A DNA stretch of 49,612 nt from positions 1 to 49,612 of the forward strand of contig JALGWI010000016.1 in NCBI GenBank assembly GCA_025774245.1, given 5' to 3'. The notes beneath the pieces were generated by a model. It was not told where the DNA came from. It made no database searches and saw nothing but the letters and a program-made list of their open reading frames with translations. Of this stretch, positions 32,386-41,587 are shown piece after piece. Numbering within the stretch: the stretch's first letter is position 1; each line of letters starts with the position of its first letter. The position numbers were made by a program, and so were the translations under genes. Source of the DNA: a bacterium (lineage in GTDB: Bacteria; Joyebacterota; Joyebacteria; Joyebacterales; Joyebacteraceae).

Positions 32386-33804
32386 ATGAGGCATCTCTCC
32401 CGGATCGTGCTGCTCATTGTTGCAGCTCTCGCGCTTCTTTGCTCGAGCGCCGTCGCCGACGACGGCGCAACGCTGGAGGATTTCTCCGGCGGAACGTTCT
32501 CGGCGAGCGGGTACTTCTCGCTCGGCTTCCTCTATGGAGCCGGCTCCCGCCCCGACGGGCTCGGCACCCCGGTCAGCACCACGCGATCCCAGATCGCCTC
32601 GGTCACCGGGAACCCGGCGGGCCTCGCCTACCTCGACAAGGGCGGCGTCCTGATTGACGTTCTGCCCGGCATCAATGCTTCGCTCGGAAGCTTCATCGAC
32701 CTCGATGAGGCCGCCGCCGATATGGTCGACGACGTCCTCGAGGACATGGCATCACCGACGCTCGACCCGGTCTACCCGTCGGTCGACGCCACGGCGGGTC
32801 AGAAGACCCGGCTCGTGGCCGGCATCGTCGCCGTGAGGCTCGGGCGGGTCGTCATCGGGGCGGCCATCGAAGAGCCGATGGCGGTCGACTTCAGTCTCGT
32901 CAACACGGGGCTCGAGGCGTTCGCCAAGACGGTTAAGGATGGAGGCGGCTCGCCGATCACGATCGAGCTTCGGGCGATGGCCGACGCGGCCGCCGACCTG
33001 ACGCTCGGGCTCCAGCGCACCACGCTCTCCGCGGGAACGTCCGTCACGCCGTCGGTCGCCGTGGGCGCCTCGCTCGCCCGCTACTCGGGCTCCGCGAGCA
33101 TCGCGGCCGCGGTGCGGGCCGACGGAACCGTGAGGTACGGCGGCCAGGAGTTCTCGTTCAACGACCCGAGCGATCCCTGGCAGAACGATCTCGGCATGTC
33201 GGCGGCCGGCGACTACCAGGGCGACGCCCTCGGCTGGAGCTTCGGGGCGTCGTGGAAGATCTCCGAGCGGTTCGTCGTCGACGCCGCGTACGTGAGTGCG
33301 CCGAAGCTGACGCTGTCCGGCCAGCTCACGACGGTGGAAGACATGCTCCCGGCGCTCTCCGGAGACGGCCTCGAGCTCCTCGACCTCTCCCCCACGCAGC
33401 CGACGCTCACCGAGCACGAGGTCAAGATCGAGGACGCTTCGGTTCACTTCCAGTTCCCCTCGTATCTCGGAACGGCGGTCACGTTCGGATTCGGGCCGTT
33501 CGTCACGACTCTCGAGTACCGGCGCTACACGACCGGCCTCTACTTCGAGTACGAGGAGGACACGGGCGGCGTCGATCTCTCCGACGGTATCGGCGCTCAG
33601 CTCGACCTCGGACCGCTGACGCTCGGCGGAGGGGTCATGCGCGCGACGACGATCGTCGGGTCCGACGGCGAACCCGAGAGCCTCATGATCCCGATGGCCA
33701 ACGTCGGGCTCGGTTTCGGCATCGGCGAGCACCTGAGGCTCGACTCGACGCTCCTTTCCGCGTCGACCGAGGTGCTCCGGATCTCTGCGAGCTACGAGTT
33801 CTAG
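32386..33804 (+). CDS. FadL/PorV-like outer-membrane barrel
   Basis: 472 residues with a clear signal peptide (residues 1-24, SSAVA-DD) and a strong GACAGGAGG ribosome binding site. The stretch VTGNPAGLAYLDKG is the Asn-Pro-Ala motif of FadL/PorV-family barrels. After it, alternating hydrophobic strands run to the C-terminus ending ASYEF, with a terminal Phe as outer-membrane barrels have. A plug-like insertion, with AADMVDDVLEDMASP, lies at about 105-125. The function is unknown; FadL relatives take up hydrophobic compounds, while PorV-type ones shuttle secreted proteins. It precedes the giant repeat protein by 85 bases. Confidence 0.8.
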   Translation: MRHLSRIVLLIVAALALLCSSAVADDGATLEDFSGGTFSASGYFSLGFLYGAGSRPDGLGTPVSTTRSQIASVTGNPAGLAYLDKGGVLIDVLPGINASLGSFIDLDEAAADMVDDVLEDMASPTLDPVYPSVDATAGQKTRLVAGIVAVRLGRVVIGAAIEEPMAVDFSLVNTGLEAFAKTVKDGGGSPITIELRAMADAAADLTLGLQRTTLSAGTSVTPSVAVGASLARYSGSASIAAAVRADGTVRYGGQEFSFNDPSDPWQNDLGMSAAGDYQGDALGWSFGASWKISERFVVDAAYVSAPKLTLSGQLTTVEDMLPALSGDGLELLDLSPTQPTLTEHEVKIEDASVHFQFPSYLGTAVTFGFGPFVTTLEYRRYTTGLYFEYEEDTGGVDLSDGIGAQLDLGPLTLGGGVMRATTIVGSDGEPESLMIPMANVGLGFGIGEHLRLDSTLLSASTEVLRISASYEF

Positions 33805-33889
33805 AACCTGAGTCCCGCGGCACCGCCGCGGGGAGCGGGAGACCCATCGGGATCTCGATCGGGATCCGAACCACGGAAGGAAAGCGAAC

Positions 33890-36800
33890 ATGATGCCGAG
33901 ACACAGTCGACGCGGGAGGCGAGAGAGACGCCCGCAGCGCATTCACGCGCTCGCGCTCTCGCGGCGCCTCACGCTCTTCGCCCTCGCGGCGCTCGGGACG
34001 CTCTTCCTCTGGCCCGCTGAGGTGGGCGCGGAGCCCGGGATCACGCTGATCGATTACCCACAGGAGCTGGTCGGAGAGGAAGAGGACGTAACCGTCACGT
34101 GGGTGGAGCCGCTTCTCTGTCACATGCGCTACGGCCAGGTGCCGGGAAGTTACCCTCACTCGACGACAGCCACCGGGGTGCAGTCGCTCAGCTTCAGGCC
34201 GCTCGACGAAGGCATGACATCGGGGATCTACTACTGCGTCATCGAGAGGGTCTCCACGAGGATCGAGACATCTGAGGAATTCGTGCTCATCGTGGAGTCG
34301 CCGGAGGCGCCGACGCCGGTCGCACCCGGAAACGGCACGGTCATCAACGAGACCACGACGCTGCTCGAGTGGGATCCTGTGGGAGGCGTGCCCTACTACC
34401 ACGTCGTCGTCTCCGATGCGCCGCTCGAGCTCGGCGAGGATGCGAACGGTGACCTCACCGTGCAGGGGGCGAACATCATCTGGCAGGCCATCACGAGCGG
34501 CACGTCGATCCAGTACGGGAGTGTGGATCCATCGGGCCACTTCACCGAGGCGAACGGCTCGAGTCCACCGCTCATGAACCAACTCGAGTACAACTGGATC
34601 GTTCTCAACAACTACGGCAACCACCCGCTCCTCACCTCGCTCGCGGGCGCGGGACTCGCCGGCTTCACGATCAGCGTGCCGGTCGGGGTCGCGAGCCCGA
34701 TCCAGGTGTCGCCGGCCGACGGCGCGCTCGTCGCGAGCGACGATCTCACCTTCGAATGGACTGCCGTGCCGGACGCCGTGGGCTACCATCTCTACATCTA
34801 CCACGTGCGTGAGTTCGCCGGGAGCGACGCGGGCTACCCGATCTGGGACGGCGGAACGAACGGCGTCGACCTGCAGGTCGCCCTCTCCATCGTCTTCGTC
34901 ACCGGCGACTACCGATGGCGGGTCGTCGCCTTCGACGATCAGGGCCGCGGCGCCCCGTCCGATCTTCGCACCTTCACGTACGACACATCGATCGGCACCG
35001 CCGTCATCACGACGGAGACGAGCGAAGGCAACGTGCTCCCGTGGGTTCAGATCGACATCGAGTACCTCGCGGGCGGGGTCACCCTCCCCCCCTCGCTGAC
35101 AGACGGCGAGGGGAAGTGCGACCGGAAGCTCCCTCCCGGCACGTACCTGTTCACCGCGACGAAGAACTACTACGGGACGGGCATCGCGGAGGCCACGATC
35201 GGCCCCGGCCAGGACACGAGCGTTCTCTTCCAGCTGACCAGAGCACCGGCCAAGATACGTGGCGTCGTGGAGGACGAGCTGGGCCAGCCGGTCTTCAACG
35301 CCGACGTGGCCGCCGTGGGACCGCAGGGCGAAGTGTGGGAGATCAGCGACCAGAACGGGAACTTCCAGGTTAACCTGGGCGCGGGAACGTGGGAGGTCTA
35401 CGCCAAGAAGGGCGGGTACGTCCACTCGGCGTCGCAGTTCGTCGACGTGGCCTCGTACGAGACCGTCGACCTCGAAGGGCCCCTCGTGCTCACCGGCGAG
35501 CCGGGGACGCTCACCGGGAACGTGCTGAACGCGGCGGGGAGCCCGATCGCGGGAGCGACCGTCTGGGCCGACGGCCCGAACGAGTCGTTCGCCGCTACCA
35601 CAACTTCGAGCGGGCACTTCTCGATCGAACTCGCTCCCGGCCCGTGGATGATCTGGGCAGAGAAGAGCGGTTTCCAGCCGAGCTCGCCTCGCGAGGTCGA
35701 GATGCCGGCCGGAGAAGCTGTCACGCTCGCTCCGCCGATCGTCCTCTCGCCGGTCGCGGCCACAATCGCAGGCACGGTCACCGACGGTGAGGAAAACTAC
35801 GCGGGCGCGCTCGTCGTCGCCATCCCGCCAACGGGAGCCGTGGAGACGACATACACCGACAGCTACGGCCAGTTCACCCTCATACCGTCGGCGTCGATCT
35901 ACTTCCTCAAGGCGTTCGTCGAAGGGATCGGCTCGTCGCAGGCTCACCAGGTGACGGTCGATGCCGGCGAGTCGGTCACGGGCCTCGCGCTCGTGATCGA
36001 GCCGCGCGACGGCCTCATCACGGGCTTCGTCACCGACGGCAACGACCCGGTCGAGGGAGCCGTCGTGACCGACGGCGAGGCCGACGTGCTCACGGGTCCC
36101 GATGGCTGGTTCTCGCTGGCCGTCAAGAGGGGGCTCCACGAGCTCGTCGCCACGAAGAACGGGTACTTCCCGGAGGAGCCGCTCGTCATCGCCACGGCCC
36201 CCGGCCAGCTCATCGACAGCCTCGCCATCAGGATCACCCCCGGCGCCGGATCGATCTCGGGTGCGGTGACGCACGACGGGGCTCAGGTTCCCTACGCCCG
36301 GGTGACGGCGGCCACCAACGGCCAGGCCGTTTCCACGTGGGCCGATCAGGCGGGTGGCTACGCTCTCTCCGTCGACGCGGGCGAGTGGTCCGTGACGGCG
36401 ATCAAGGAGCCGCTCGGAGCGTCCGAGTCCGCGACCGTCCTCCTCGGCCCCGGGCAGTCCGCCGGCGGCGTCGACCTTGAGGTCATCTCGACCTGGGCAA
36501 CGGTCGAGGGCACCGTCACCGATGGGCGTGCCGACGTGCGGCAGGCCGAGATCCTGATCTTCCGCGAGGGAGAGACCCGACCGGCCTACAGAACGATCTC
36601 GAGTGCGAACGGAACCTACAGGGTCCATGTCGCGTCCGGGGAGGCGTACACGCTCGAGGCGCGCGCCGACGATCACGGGTGCGCGAGCGTGTCCGTTGAG
36701 CCGCTCGACGTCGGTGGCCTCCTCACCGAGCACGTGACGCTCGAGGAGTACACCGCCTCCCTCGAGGGCGACGTCGCGGACGGGAGCGGCAATCCCGTCG

Positions 36801-38998
36801 ACGACGTCCTGGTCGTCTCGTCGTGGGGAGACAGCGCCTGGGTCAGGACGGGCAGGACCGGCAAGTCGGGCTGGTACAAGCTCCCGACCGAGGTCGGCCA
36901 GAGCGACGTCCGGTTCACCCTCCCGGGATACGAGACGGCGACGATTCCCGCCGTTCAGGTGAACCCGGATGAGGTCACCACACTGAACGTCCAGCTGAAC
37001 GAGCTCTTCGCATCGCTCGAGGGGACCATTCGCGACTCGGTCACCGGCGAGGCGCTGGAGAACGCGGTCATCACGATCGAGTCACAGGGTAGGGCGGCCT
37101 CCTACGCCACCGGGAAGAGCGGCTGGTACGACGTCGACGAGATCGTGCCGGGCGTCGCGGACGTCCGGATCACCCTCTCCGGCTACAAGTCGGGGTGGAT
37201 GAACGTCGAACTCGGCGAGCTGGAGAACCAGCTTCTCGATATCGATCTCATCCCGCTCATGGGGACGATCGCAGGGAGGGTCTCCGATCCTCTCGCAGCA
37301 GGGATCGAGGGCGCGTCGGTCAGGGCGAAGTTGGACGAGTCTGTTGTCTCGTCCGCCACGACCGACGAGGACGGCGATTACGTTCTCCTGGGGCTCGATG
37401 CGGAGGAGCTCTACGACATCTCCGCCTCGAAGGAGGGCTACTTCTCCGCGTCCACGAACCCGCTCGAGGACGTCCCGGCGCTGTCGAGCGGCATCGACTT
37501 CTCCATGGTCCAGGCCGACGGCACGATCACCGGCTACGTGCGCGACGCCGTGAGCGGCGATCCCCTCGTGGGAGCCAGCGTGACGGCGAACGACGGAGCC
37601 GGCCACTTCGGCGAAACCGCGTCCGAGGCAGACGGAGCGTTCTCCCTCGAGAACATGGTTCCGCTTGGCGATTACGACGTCTCGGCCACGTTCGACGGCT
37701 ACTTCCTCGCTGCGGTCGAGGACGTCGCGATCGGCACGACGGATCTCATCCTGAATCTCCCGCGGAACTTCGCGCGCGTCGCGGGGACCGTGACACTGAT
37801 CGGGCTCGGGATCGCGATGGAGGAGATCGAGGTCGTGGCGACGAGCACCGCGTACGCGGGTGACACCAAGACGGCGACGCCGGACGAGACGGGCGGCTAC
37901 GAGATCACCGACGTCAGACCCGGAACCTACGTGCTCTCCGTCTCGGCGGATCGTTGTCTGTCGACGCCGACGCAGATCTCGCTCGTGCTCGAGGACGGCG
38001 AGAGCGTCACGGATCAGAACTTCCTCGTGGAGCGCGCGATGATCGATCACATCGAGATCGAGGGCTCGACACTCGTGCAGACCGGCATGCAGGCGACGTT
38101 CACGGGCAACGCGATCGCGCAGGGCGATCGGCTCGTCGACGTCGACCTCGAGTGGTGGATCTCGCCCCGCATGGCCGGAACGATCGACAGCGAGACGGGG
38201 ACCTTCACGTGCGAGCCGGACTACTTCGGCGAGCTCACGATCGCGGCACGCGAGCCGGAATCCGGTGTGATCGGGAGGCTCGAGTCGGGGGTCTTCACCA
38301 TCATCGACGAGACCACGCAGGCGACGTTCTCGGATTCGTGTGGCATGACGCTCACGATCGAGCCCGGTGCCGTTCAGGAACAGCAGTTGATCATGCTGAC
38401 CCACGAGGAGGTACCAGACGTGAAGCGGTACGCGCGGGAATTCCATGTCCGCGGCATGAGCTTCCATCTCAAGCCGGACGCGCTCGAGTTCTCGAGCGAG
38501 TCGCCGCCGATCATGACGCTTCCGACGCCCGACTCGGCGGACGAAGTCGCGCGCTGGAACGCGGATCAACTGGAGTGGGAGCCGACCGACAGCGAGACGG
38601 TGCCCGCCGGGCTCGCGGCAGCGGTCGAGGTGCTGGGCGAGTACGTAACGGTGACCGAGGACAGGGCGCTCGCGATCTCCGACATCCGCGTCGAGCCGAA
38701 CCCGTTCTCGCCCGATCTGCGATCGGTCACGATCTCGTACGAGCTCACCTCCAACGACGCGCGGATGCCGTTCGTGAGCGTTCGCGTCTACAACATGGCG
38801 GCGCAGCTCGTGCGCGAGATCGTCTCGAACGAGCCGCAGGGGAAGGGACGTTCGGAGGTGCAGTGGGACGGGATGACCGGCTCGGGCAGCGGCAGGTCGC
38901 TCACGACCGCCAGGAACGGCCGGTACGTCATCGAGATCGAAGTGAAGGACTCGACCGGCAAGCAGTCGGCGCTGGCGACCGTCGTGCTTGTGAAGTAG
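33890..38998 (+). CDS. giant secreted repeat protein with FlgD-like C-terminal domain
   Basis: 1702 residues with a long signal peptide (about 1-47, LFLWPAEVGA). Fibronectin-like domains occur near 140-260 and 267-365. Eleven carboxypeptidase-regulatory-like beta repeats of about 83 residues start near 455, 540, 623, 707, 786, 870, 956, 1041, 1124, 1211 and 1295, each opening with a G-x-V-T/x-D-G pattern. A BIG2/ZU5-like part (about 1384-1585) leads to a FlgD-type Ig domain (about 1593-1702, RVEPNPFSPD, YNMAAQLVREI, NGRYVIEIE). This C-terminal domain is the usual secretion or sorting module of FCB-group proteins. It is probably an adhesin or surface-layer protein. Two neighbouring barrel genes point to a type IX-like pathway. 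Confidence 0.87.
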   Translation: MMPRHSRRGRRERRPQRIHALALSRRLTLFALAALGTLFLWPAEVGAEPGITLIDYPQELVGEEEDVTVTWVEPLLCHMRYGQVPGSYPHSTTATGVQSLSFRPLDEGMTSGIYYCVIERVSTRIETSEEFVLIVESPEAPTPVAPGNGTVINETTTLLEWDPVGGVPYYHVVVSDAPLELGEDANGDLTVQGANIIWQAITSGTSIQYGSVDPSGHFTEANGSSPPLMNQLEYNWIVLNNYGNHPLLTSLAGAGLAGFTISVPVGVASPIQVSPADGALVASDDLTFEWTAVPDAVGYHLYIYHVREFAGSDAGYPIWDGGTNGVDLQVALSIVFVTGDYRWRVVAFDDQGRGAPSDLRTFTYDTSIGTAVITTETSEGNVLPWVQIDIEYLAGGVTLPPSLTDGEGKCDRKLPPGTYLFTATKNYYGTGIAEATIGPGQDTSVLFQLTRAPAKIRGVVEDELGQPVFNADVAAVGPQGEVWEISDQNGNFQVNLGAGTWEVYAKKGGYVHSASQFVDVASYETVDLEGPLVLTGEPGTLTGNVLNAAGSPIAGATVWADGPNESFAATTTSSGHFSIELAPGPWMIWAEKSGFQPSSPREVEMPAGEAVTLAPPIVLSPVAATIAGTVTDGEENYAGALVVAIPPTGAVETTYTDSYGQFTLIPSASIYFLKAFVEGIGSSQAHQVTVDAGESVTGLALVIEPRDGLITGFVTDGNDPVEGAVVTDGEADVLTGPDGWFSLAVKRGLHELVATKNGYFPEEPLVIATAPGQLIDSLAIRITPGAGSISGAVTHDGAQVPYARVTAATNGQAVSTWADQAGGYALSVDAGEWSVTAIKEPLGASESATVLLGPGQSAGGVDLEVISTWATVEGTVTDGRADVRQAEILIFREGETRPAYRTISSANGTYRVHVASGEAYTLEARADDHGCASVSVEPLDVGGLLTEHVTLEEYTASLEGDVADGSGNPVDDVLVVSSWGDSAWVRTGRTGKSGWYKLPTEVGQSDVRFTLPGYETATIPAVQVNPDEVTTLNVQLNELFASLEGTIRDSVTGEALENAVITIESQGRAASYATGKSGWYDVDEIVPGVADVRITLSGYKSGWMNVELGELENQLLDIDLIPLMGTIAGRVSDPLAAGIEGASVRAKLDESVVSSATTDEDGDYVLLGLDAEELYDISASKEGYFSASTNPLEDVPALSSGIDFSMVQADGTITGYVRDAVSGDPLVGASVTANDGAGHFGETASEADGAFSLENMVPLGDYDVSATFDGYFLAAVEDVAIGTTDLILNLPRNFARVAGTVTLIGLGIAMEEIEVVATSTAYAGDTKTATPDETGGYEITDVRPGTYVLSVSADRCLSTPTQISLVLEDGESVTDQNFLVERAMIDHIEIEGSTLVQTGMQATFTGNAIAQGDRLVDVDLEWWISPRMAGTIDSETGTFTCEPDYFGELTIAAREPESGVIGRLESGVFTIIDETTQATFSDSCGMTLTIEPGAVQEQQLIMLTHEEVPDVKRYAREFHVRGMSFHLKPDALEFSSESPPIMTLPTPDSADEVARWNADQLEWEPTDSETVPAGLAAAVEVLGEYVTVTEDRALAISDIRVEPNPFSPDLRSVTISYELTSNDARMPFVSVRVYNMAAQLVREIVSNEPQGKGRSEVQWDGMTGSGSGRSLTTARNGRYVIEIEVKDSTGKQSALATVVLVK

Positions 38999-39074
38999 CA
39001 AACGTACCTCGCGCTGCGGGCGGGACCCGACCAGGGCCCCGTCCCGCGGGGGGCCAACTCGAGGCAGGGACGAC

Positions 39075-40043
39075 ATGATGAGAAGCTCGCAGGAACACAG
39101 GCGCGGGAACGCGGTCCGGCAGATCGTCGGCGCGCTCCTGTTCGTGCTCGTCGCCGCGGGAGCCGCGGGAGCGGAGGACCTCTCGGGGATCCCGGGCGCG
39201 TTCGTCGACGTCGGCATCGGAGCCGCCCAGATGGGCATGGGCGGCGCGGTCGCCGCCAGCGTCGAGGGGCCGGGGTCGATCTACTGGAACCCGGCGGGGC
39301 TCGCGGGAGCGAGCGAGCCGATGGGAGCGGTCGTCGACTACGCGGACGTCATGGGGCTCGTTCCCTACACGGCCGCGACGGGCCTCTACCGGCTCGGCGA
39401 CCGCAACACGATCGGCGCCGGCGTGCTTTACTCCGGCGACGACGTGCTCTCCGAGATGACGCTCCTGGTGGCGGGAGCGCGCACGTTCAGTCCTCCCCCG
39501 TGGGACCGCGATCGCCGGATCCGGGCGGGCGCCACGGTGAAGACGCGCTGGGCATCGTTCGGCAACAACGAGAGCACCGAGGGCCAGGTCACGGGCAGCG
39601 CTCTCGGATTCGGTCTCGACGCGGGCGTGACCGTGCCCGTGCCGGGCGACGCGACCGTCGGGCTCGTCTGGCGGGACATCGTGAGCAGCCTCAACTGGGA
39701 CAGCTCGGCCGCGGGATCGTACGGGGAGAGTGTGCCCGGCGACATTCTGCTCGGCCTTGCGGTCAGACCACGGGAGAACGTGATCCTCGAGGTCGACCTG
39801 GATGCCGGGCTTCACGAGACCAGCCGGGACCTCATCGCTGCCGGAACCGAGATCAGGCTCTTCCGGGTCGCAGCTATCAGGGGAGGCTACCGGTGGGAGC
39901 TCTCGCCCGGAGAGCTCGAGGAGTTCTCGATCGGCGCGGGAGCGAACGTCACGGCCGGTCGCACCGACATCGCGCTCGACCTGGCGTACCTCTGGGGATT
40001 CCTGGACAACACGCTCAGACTCTCGCTCGGGTTCCGGATGTGA
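39075..40043 (+). CDS. PorV/PorQ-like outer-membrane protein
   Basis: 322 residues with a signal peptide (about 1-35, AAGAAGA). The start of the mature part, FVDVGIGAAQMGMGGAVAASVEGPGSIYWNPAGLAG, is close to the UPF0164/PorV/PorQ family. Beta strands continue to a C-terminus in LRLSLGFRM. In Bacteroidetes PorV carries type IX cargo from the translocon to the attachment complex, and PorQ is related. The gene follows the giant FlgD-domain protein by 76 bases, so the barrel may serve its export. Other T9SS genes are not in this window. Confidence 0.83.
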   Translation: MMRSSQEHRRGNAVRQIVGALLFVLVAAGAAGAEDLSGIPGAFVDVGIGAAQMGMGGAVAASVEGPGSIYWNPAGLAGASEPMGAVVDYADVMGLVPYTAATGLYRLGDRNTIGAGVLYSGDDVLSEMTLLVAGARTFSPPPWDRDRRIRAGATVKTRWASFGNNESTEGQVTGSALGFGLDAGVTVPVPGDATVGLVWRDIVSSLNWDSSAAGSYGESVPGDILLGLAVRPRENVILEVDLDAGLHETSRDLIAAGTEIRLFRVAAIRGGYRWELSPGELEEFSIGAGANVTAGRTDIALDLAYLWGFLDNTLRLSLGFRM

Positions 40044-40131
40044 TCGCCTTCCGTCGGACACGCGCGCACGAAGCGCCTCGGGCATGAGCCCCTGCCGACG
40101 CGAACAATCACCGGAGACACCGAACGAAAGA

Positions 40132-40160
40132 CGAACGGGGCGGCAGAGCCGCCCCGTTCG
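40132..40160. terminator. convergent terminator
   Basis: CGAACGGGGCGGC-aga-GCCGCCCCGTTCG, 13 perfect pairs between the convergent barrel gene and the XRE regulator gene. It has no U-run but would stop transcription from both sides. Confidence 0.7.
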
Positions 40161-40229
40161 CTATCCCCGTCAGCGACGTTCACCGAAGCGCCCGTCGCCG
40201 TTGTGTGACAGCAGTTCACCAGCAGTGTG

Positions 40230-40799
40230 CTACCAGCGGATCGCTCCCGGGGACACCAGCACCTGGAGCGCCCTGGTCCTGCCGTCACCGCTGAAGTGGA
40301 TCGTGTGCTCCGTTCCTGCCGAGAAGTGCAGGCAGTCCCCGGAGTTGACCACAAACTTGTCTCCGCCGACGGCGACCGTGACCTGCCCGTTCACAACGAT
40401 CAGGGCTTCCTCGCCGTCGTGGCAATGCTTGATCGTCTTGCGGCCGCCCTCGCCGTCCAGCTGGATGACGTCCACGCGTCCCGCGGGGATACCACTCGTC
40501 AACGCCTTTCCGGTGACAAACGCATCCTCCGCGCCTTCGACGAGGACGACATCACGGTCCTCCTTCTTGATCACGGAGACACGCGGAAGCGGCCTGTCCT
40601 CCACGAAGAACGCGGTCTCCTTCCCCAGCGCCTTCGAGATCTTCCTGAGCGCTCCGATCGTCGGCGATGTCTTGCCGCGTTCGATCTCCGAGATGTGCGT
40701 CGGGGACATGCCCGACGACTCGGCGACCTGCTTCAGGGTCATCCCCTCTTCCTTGCGAACCGACTTCAACCGCTGTCCGACTTCTGCTGCGTTCGGCAT
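40230..40799 (-). CDS. XRE-family regulator with cupin domain
   Basis: 189 residues from the ATG at 40799, with GAGGAG eight bases upstream; a longer frame upstream overlaps the promoter. Residues about 8-63 are a helix-turn-helix XRE domain (LKQVAESSGMSPTHISEIERG). Residues about 110-185 are a cupin (KHCHDGEEALIVVNGQVTVAVG, HFSAGTEHTIHFSG) with metal-binding His and Glu residues. Such PuuR/SutR-like regulators sense small molecules. The target is unknown. Confidence 0.93.
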   Translation of the reverse strand: MPNAAEVGQRLKSVRKEEGMTLKQVAESSGMSPTHISEIERGKTSPTIGALRKISKALGKETAFFVEDRPLPRVSVIKKEDRDVVLVEGAEDAFVTGKALTSGIPAGRVDVIQLDGEGGRKTIKHCHDGEEALIVVNGQVTVAVGGDKFVVNSGDCLHFSAGTEHTIHFSGDGRTRALQVLVSPGAIRW

Positions 40800-40882
40800 G
40801 CGCACAACTCCTCTCGACGGCCCGCTCCCGCGGTGCAGCCGCCTCAGGGTTCCCGGCTTAACCCATGCAGATTCTCCATCAA

Positions 40883-40911
40883 AACGTAACATGGAGAGGG
40901 GGCCGCGTCAA
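40883..40911 (-). promoter_or_regulatory. XRE-cupin regulator promoter
   Basis: Minus-strand TTGACG (40911-40906), 17-base spacer, TACGTT (40888-40883), about 80 bases before the ATG. Confidence 0.65.
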
Positions 40912-40946
40912 GTGGAAACCTCGCCAACTCGCCCGCCCGTCGTTTC

Positions 40947-40975
40947 TTGACAGCGTAGGAGGCCGATGCTAGCAT
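40947..40975 (+). promoter_or_regulatory. small barrel gene promoter
   Basis: TTGACA (40947-40952), 17-base spacer, TAGCAT (40970-40975), about 100 bases before the ATG at 41074. It diverges from the regulator promoter only 36 bases away, so one bound protein could affect both. Confidence 0.7.
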
Positions 40976-41073
40976 GTCGCACGCTGCCCTCCGGGGCGGG
41001 CCCGAGTGGTGTGAACTGAAGGCGGGACAGCCATTTGCGGCTGTCGCCACCCTGAGACCAAAGGAGGACAACC

Positions 41074-41565
41074 ATGAAGTACCGTATCCTGGCGCTCATC
41101 GTCTTGATCGGCGTCGTCGTCCTTCCCTCGACCCTGTTCGCGCAGGGCTACGGCGAGGGGCTGGGCATCGGCGGCGTTCTGCTCCCCGACCGCACCCCCA
41201 CGGTCCTCGTGACGTCGAGGCTCGGGGAGTCGCTCGCCCTCGAGCTGGGCGTCGCCCTGAACGTCGTCGACACCGACCGTCGTGACGAGACGACGTTCGG
41301 TATCGGATTCGGTCTCAGGCGGCACTGGAACGTCGACCAGAAGCTCCAGCCGTACATCGGCGGACGCGCGACCCTCTCGCACCAGTCGATCAAGTTCGGT
41401 GACACCGACACCAGCGACGCGAGGTTCGGACTCATCGGCGTTCTCGGCGGCGAGTACTTCGTCATGAGGAACCTGAGCATCACCGGAGAGATCGGGTTCG
41501 GGATGTACTTCGGTTCGTTCGAGATCGGCACTGGCACGCGTCTCGCCGCGTTCCTCTACCTGTAG
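41074..41565 (+). CDS. small outer-membrane beta-barrel protein
   Basis: 163 residues with a signal peptide (1-23, LPSTLFA-QGY) and a good AAAGGAGG ribosome binding site. The mature part has alternating strand patterns (LALELGVALNVV, TFGIGFGLRRHWN, QPYIGGRATLSH, SITGEIGFGMYFGSF) typical of an eight-stranded OmpA/OmpW-type barrel, and ends AAFLYL. No known family is recognised. The gene is 22 bases before the next lipoprotein gene. Confidence 0.78.
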   Translation: MKYRILALIVLIGVVVLPSTLFAQGYGEGLGIGGVLLPDRTPTVLVTSRLGESLALELGVALNVVDTDRRDETTFGIGFGLRRHWNVDQKLQPYIGGRATLSHQSIKFGDTDTSDARFGLIGVLGGEYFVMRNLSITGEIGFGMYFGSFEIGTGTRLAAFLYL

Positions 41566-41587
41566 CGGCGCTGTCCGGGCGGATCGC

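Noticed and set aside
33683-36733. 1016-codon open frame on the minus strand
   Set aside because: It lies antisense to the 1702-residue repeat protein, is Arg/Asp-rich with no protein family features, and is a product of GC-rich codon bias.
37082-39238. 718-codon open frame on the minus strand
   Set aside because: Antisense to the end of the same secreted protein and to the start of the PorV/PorQ-like gene; composition is that of a shadow frame.
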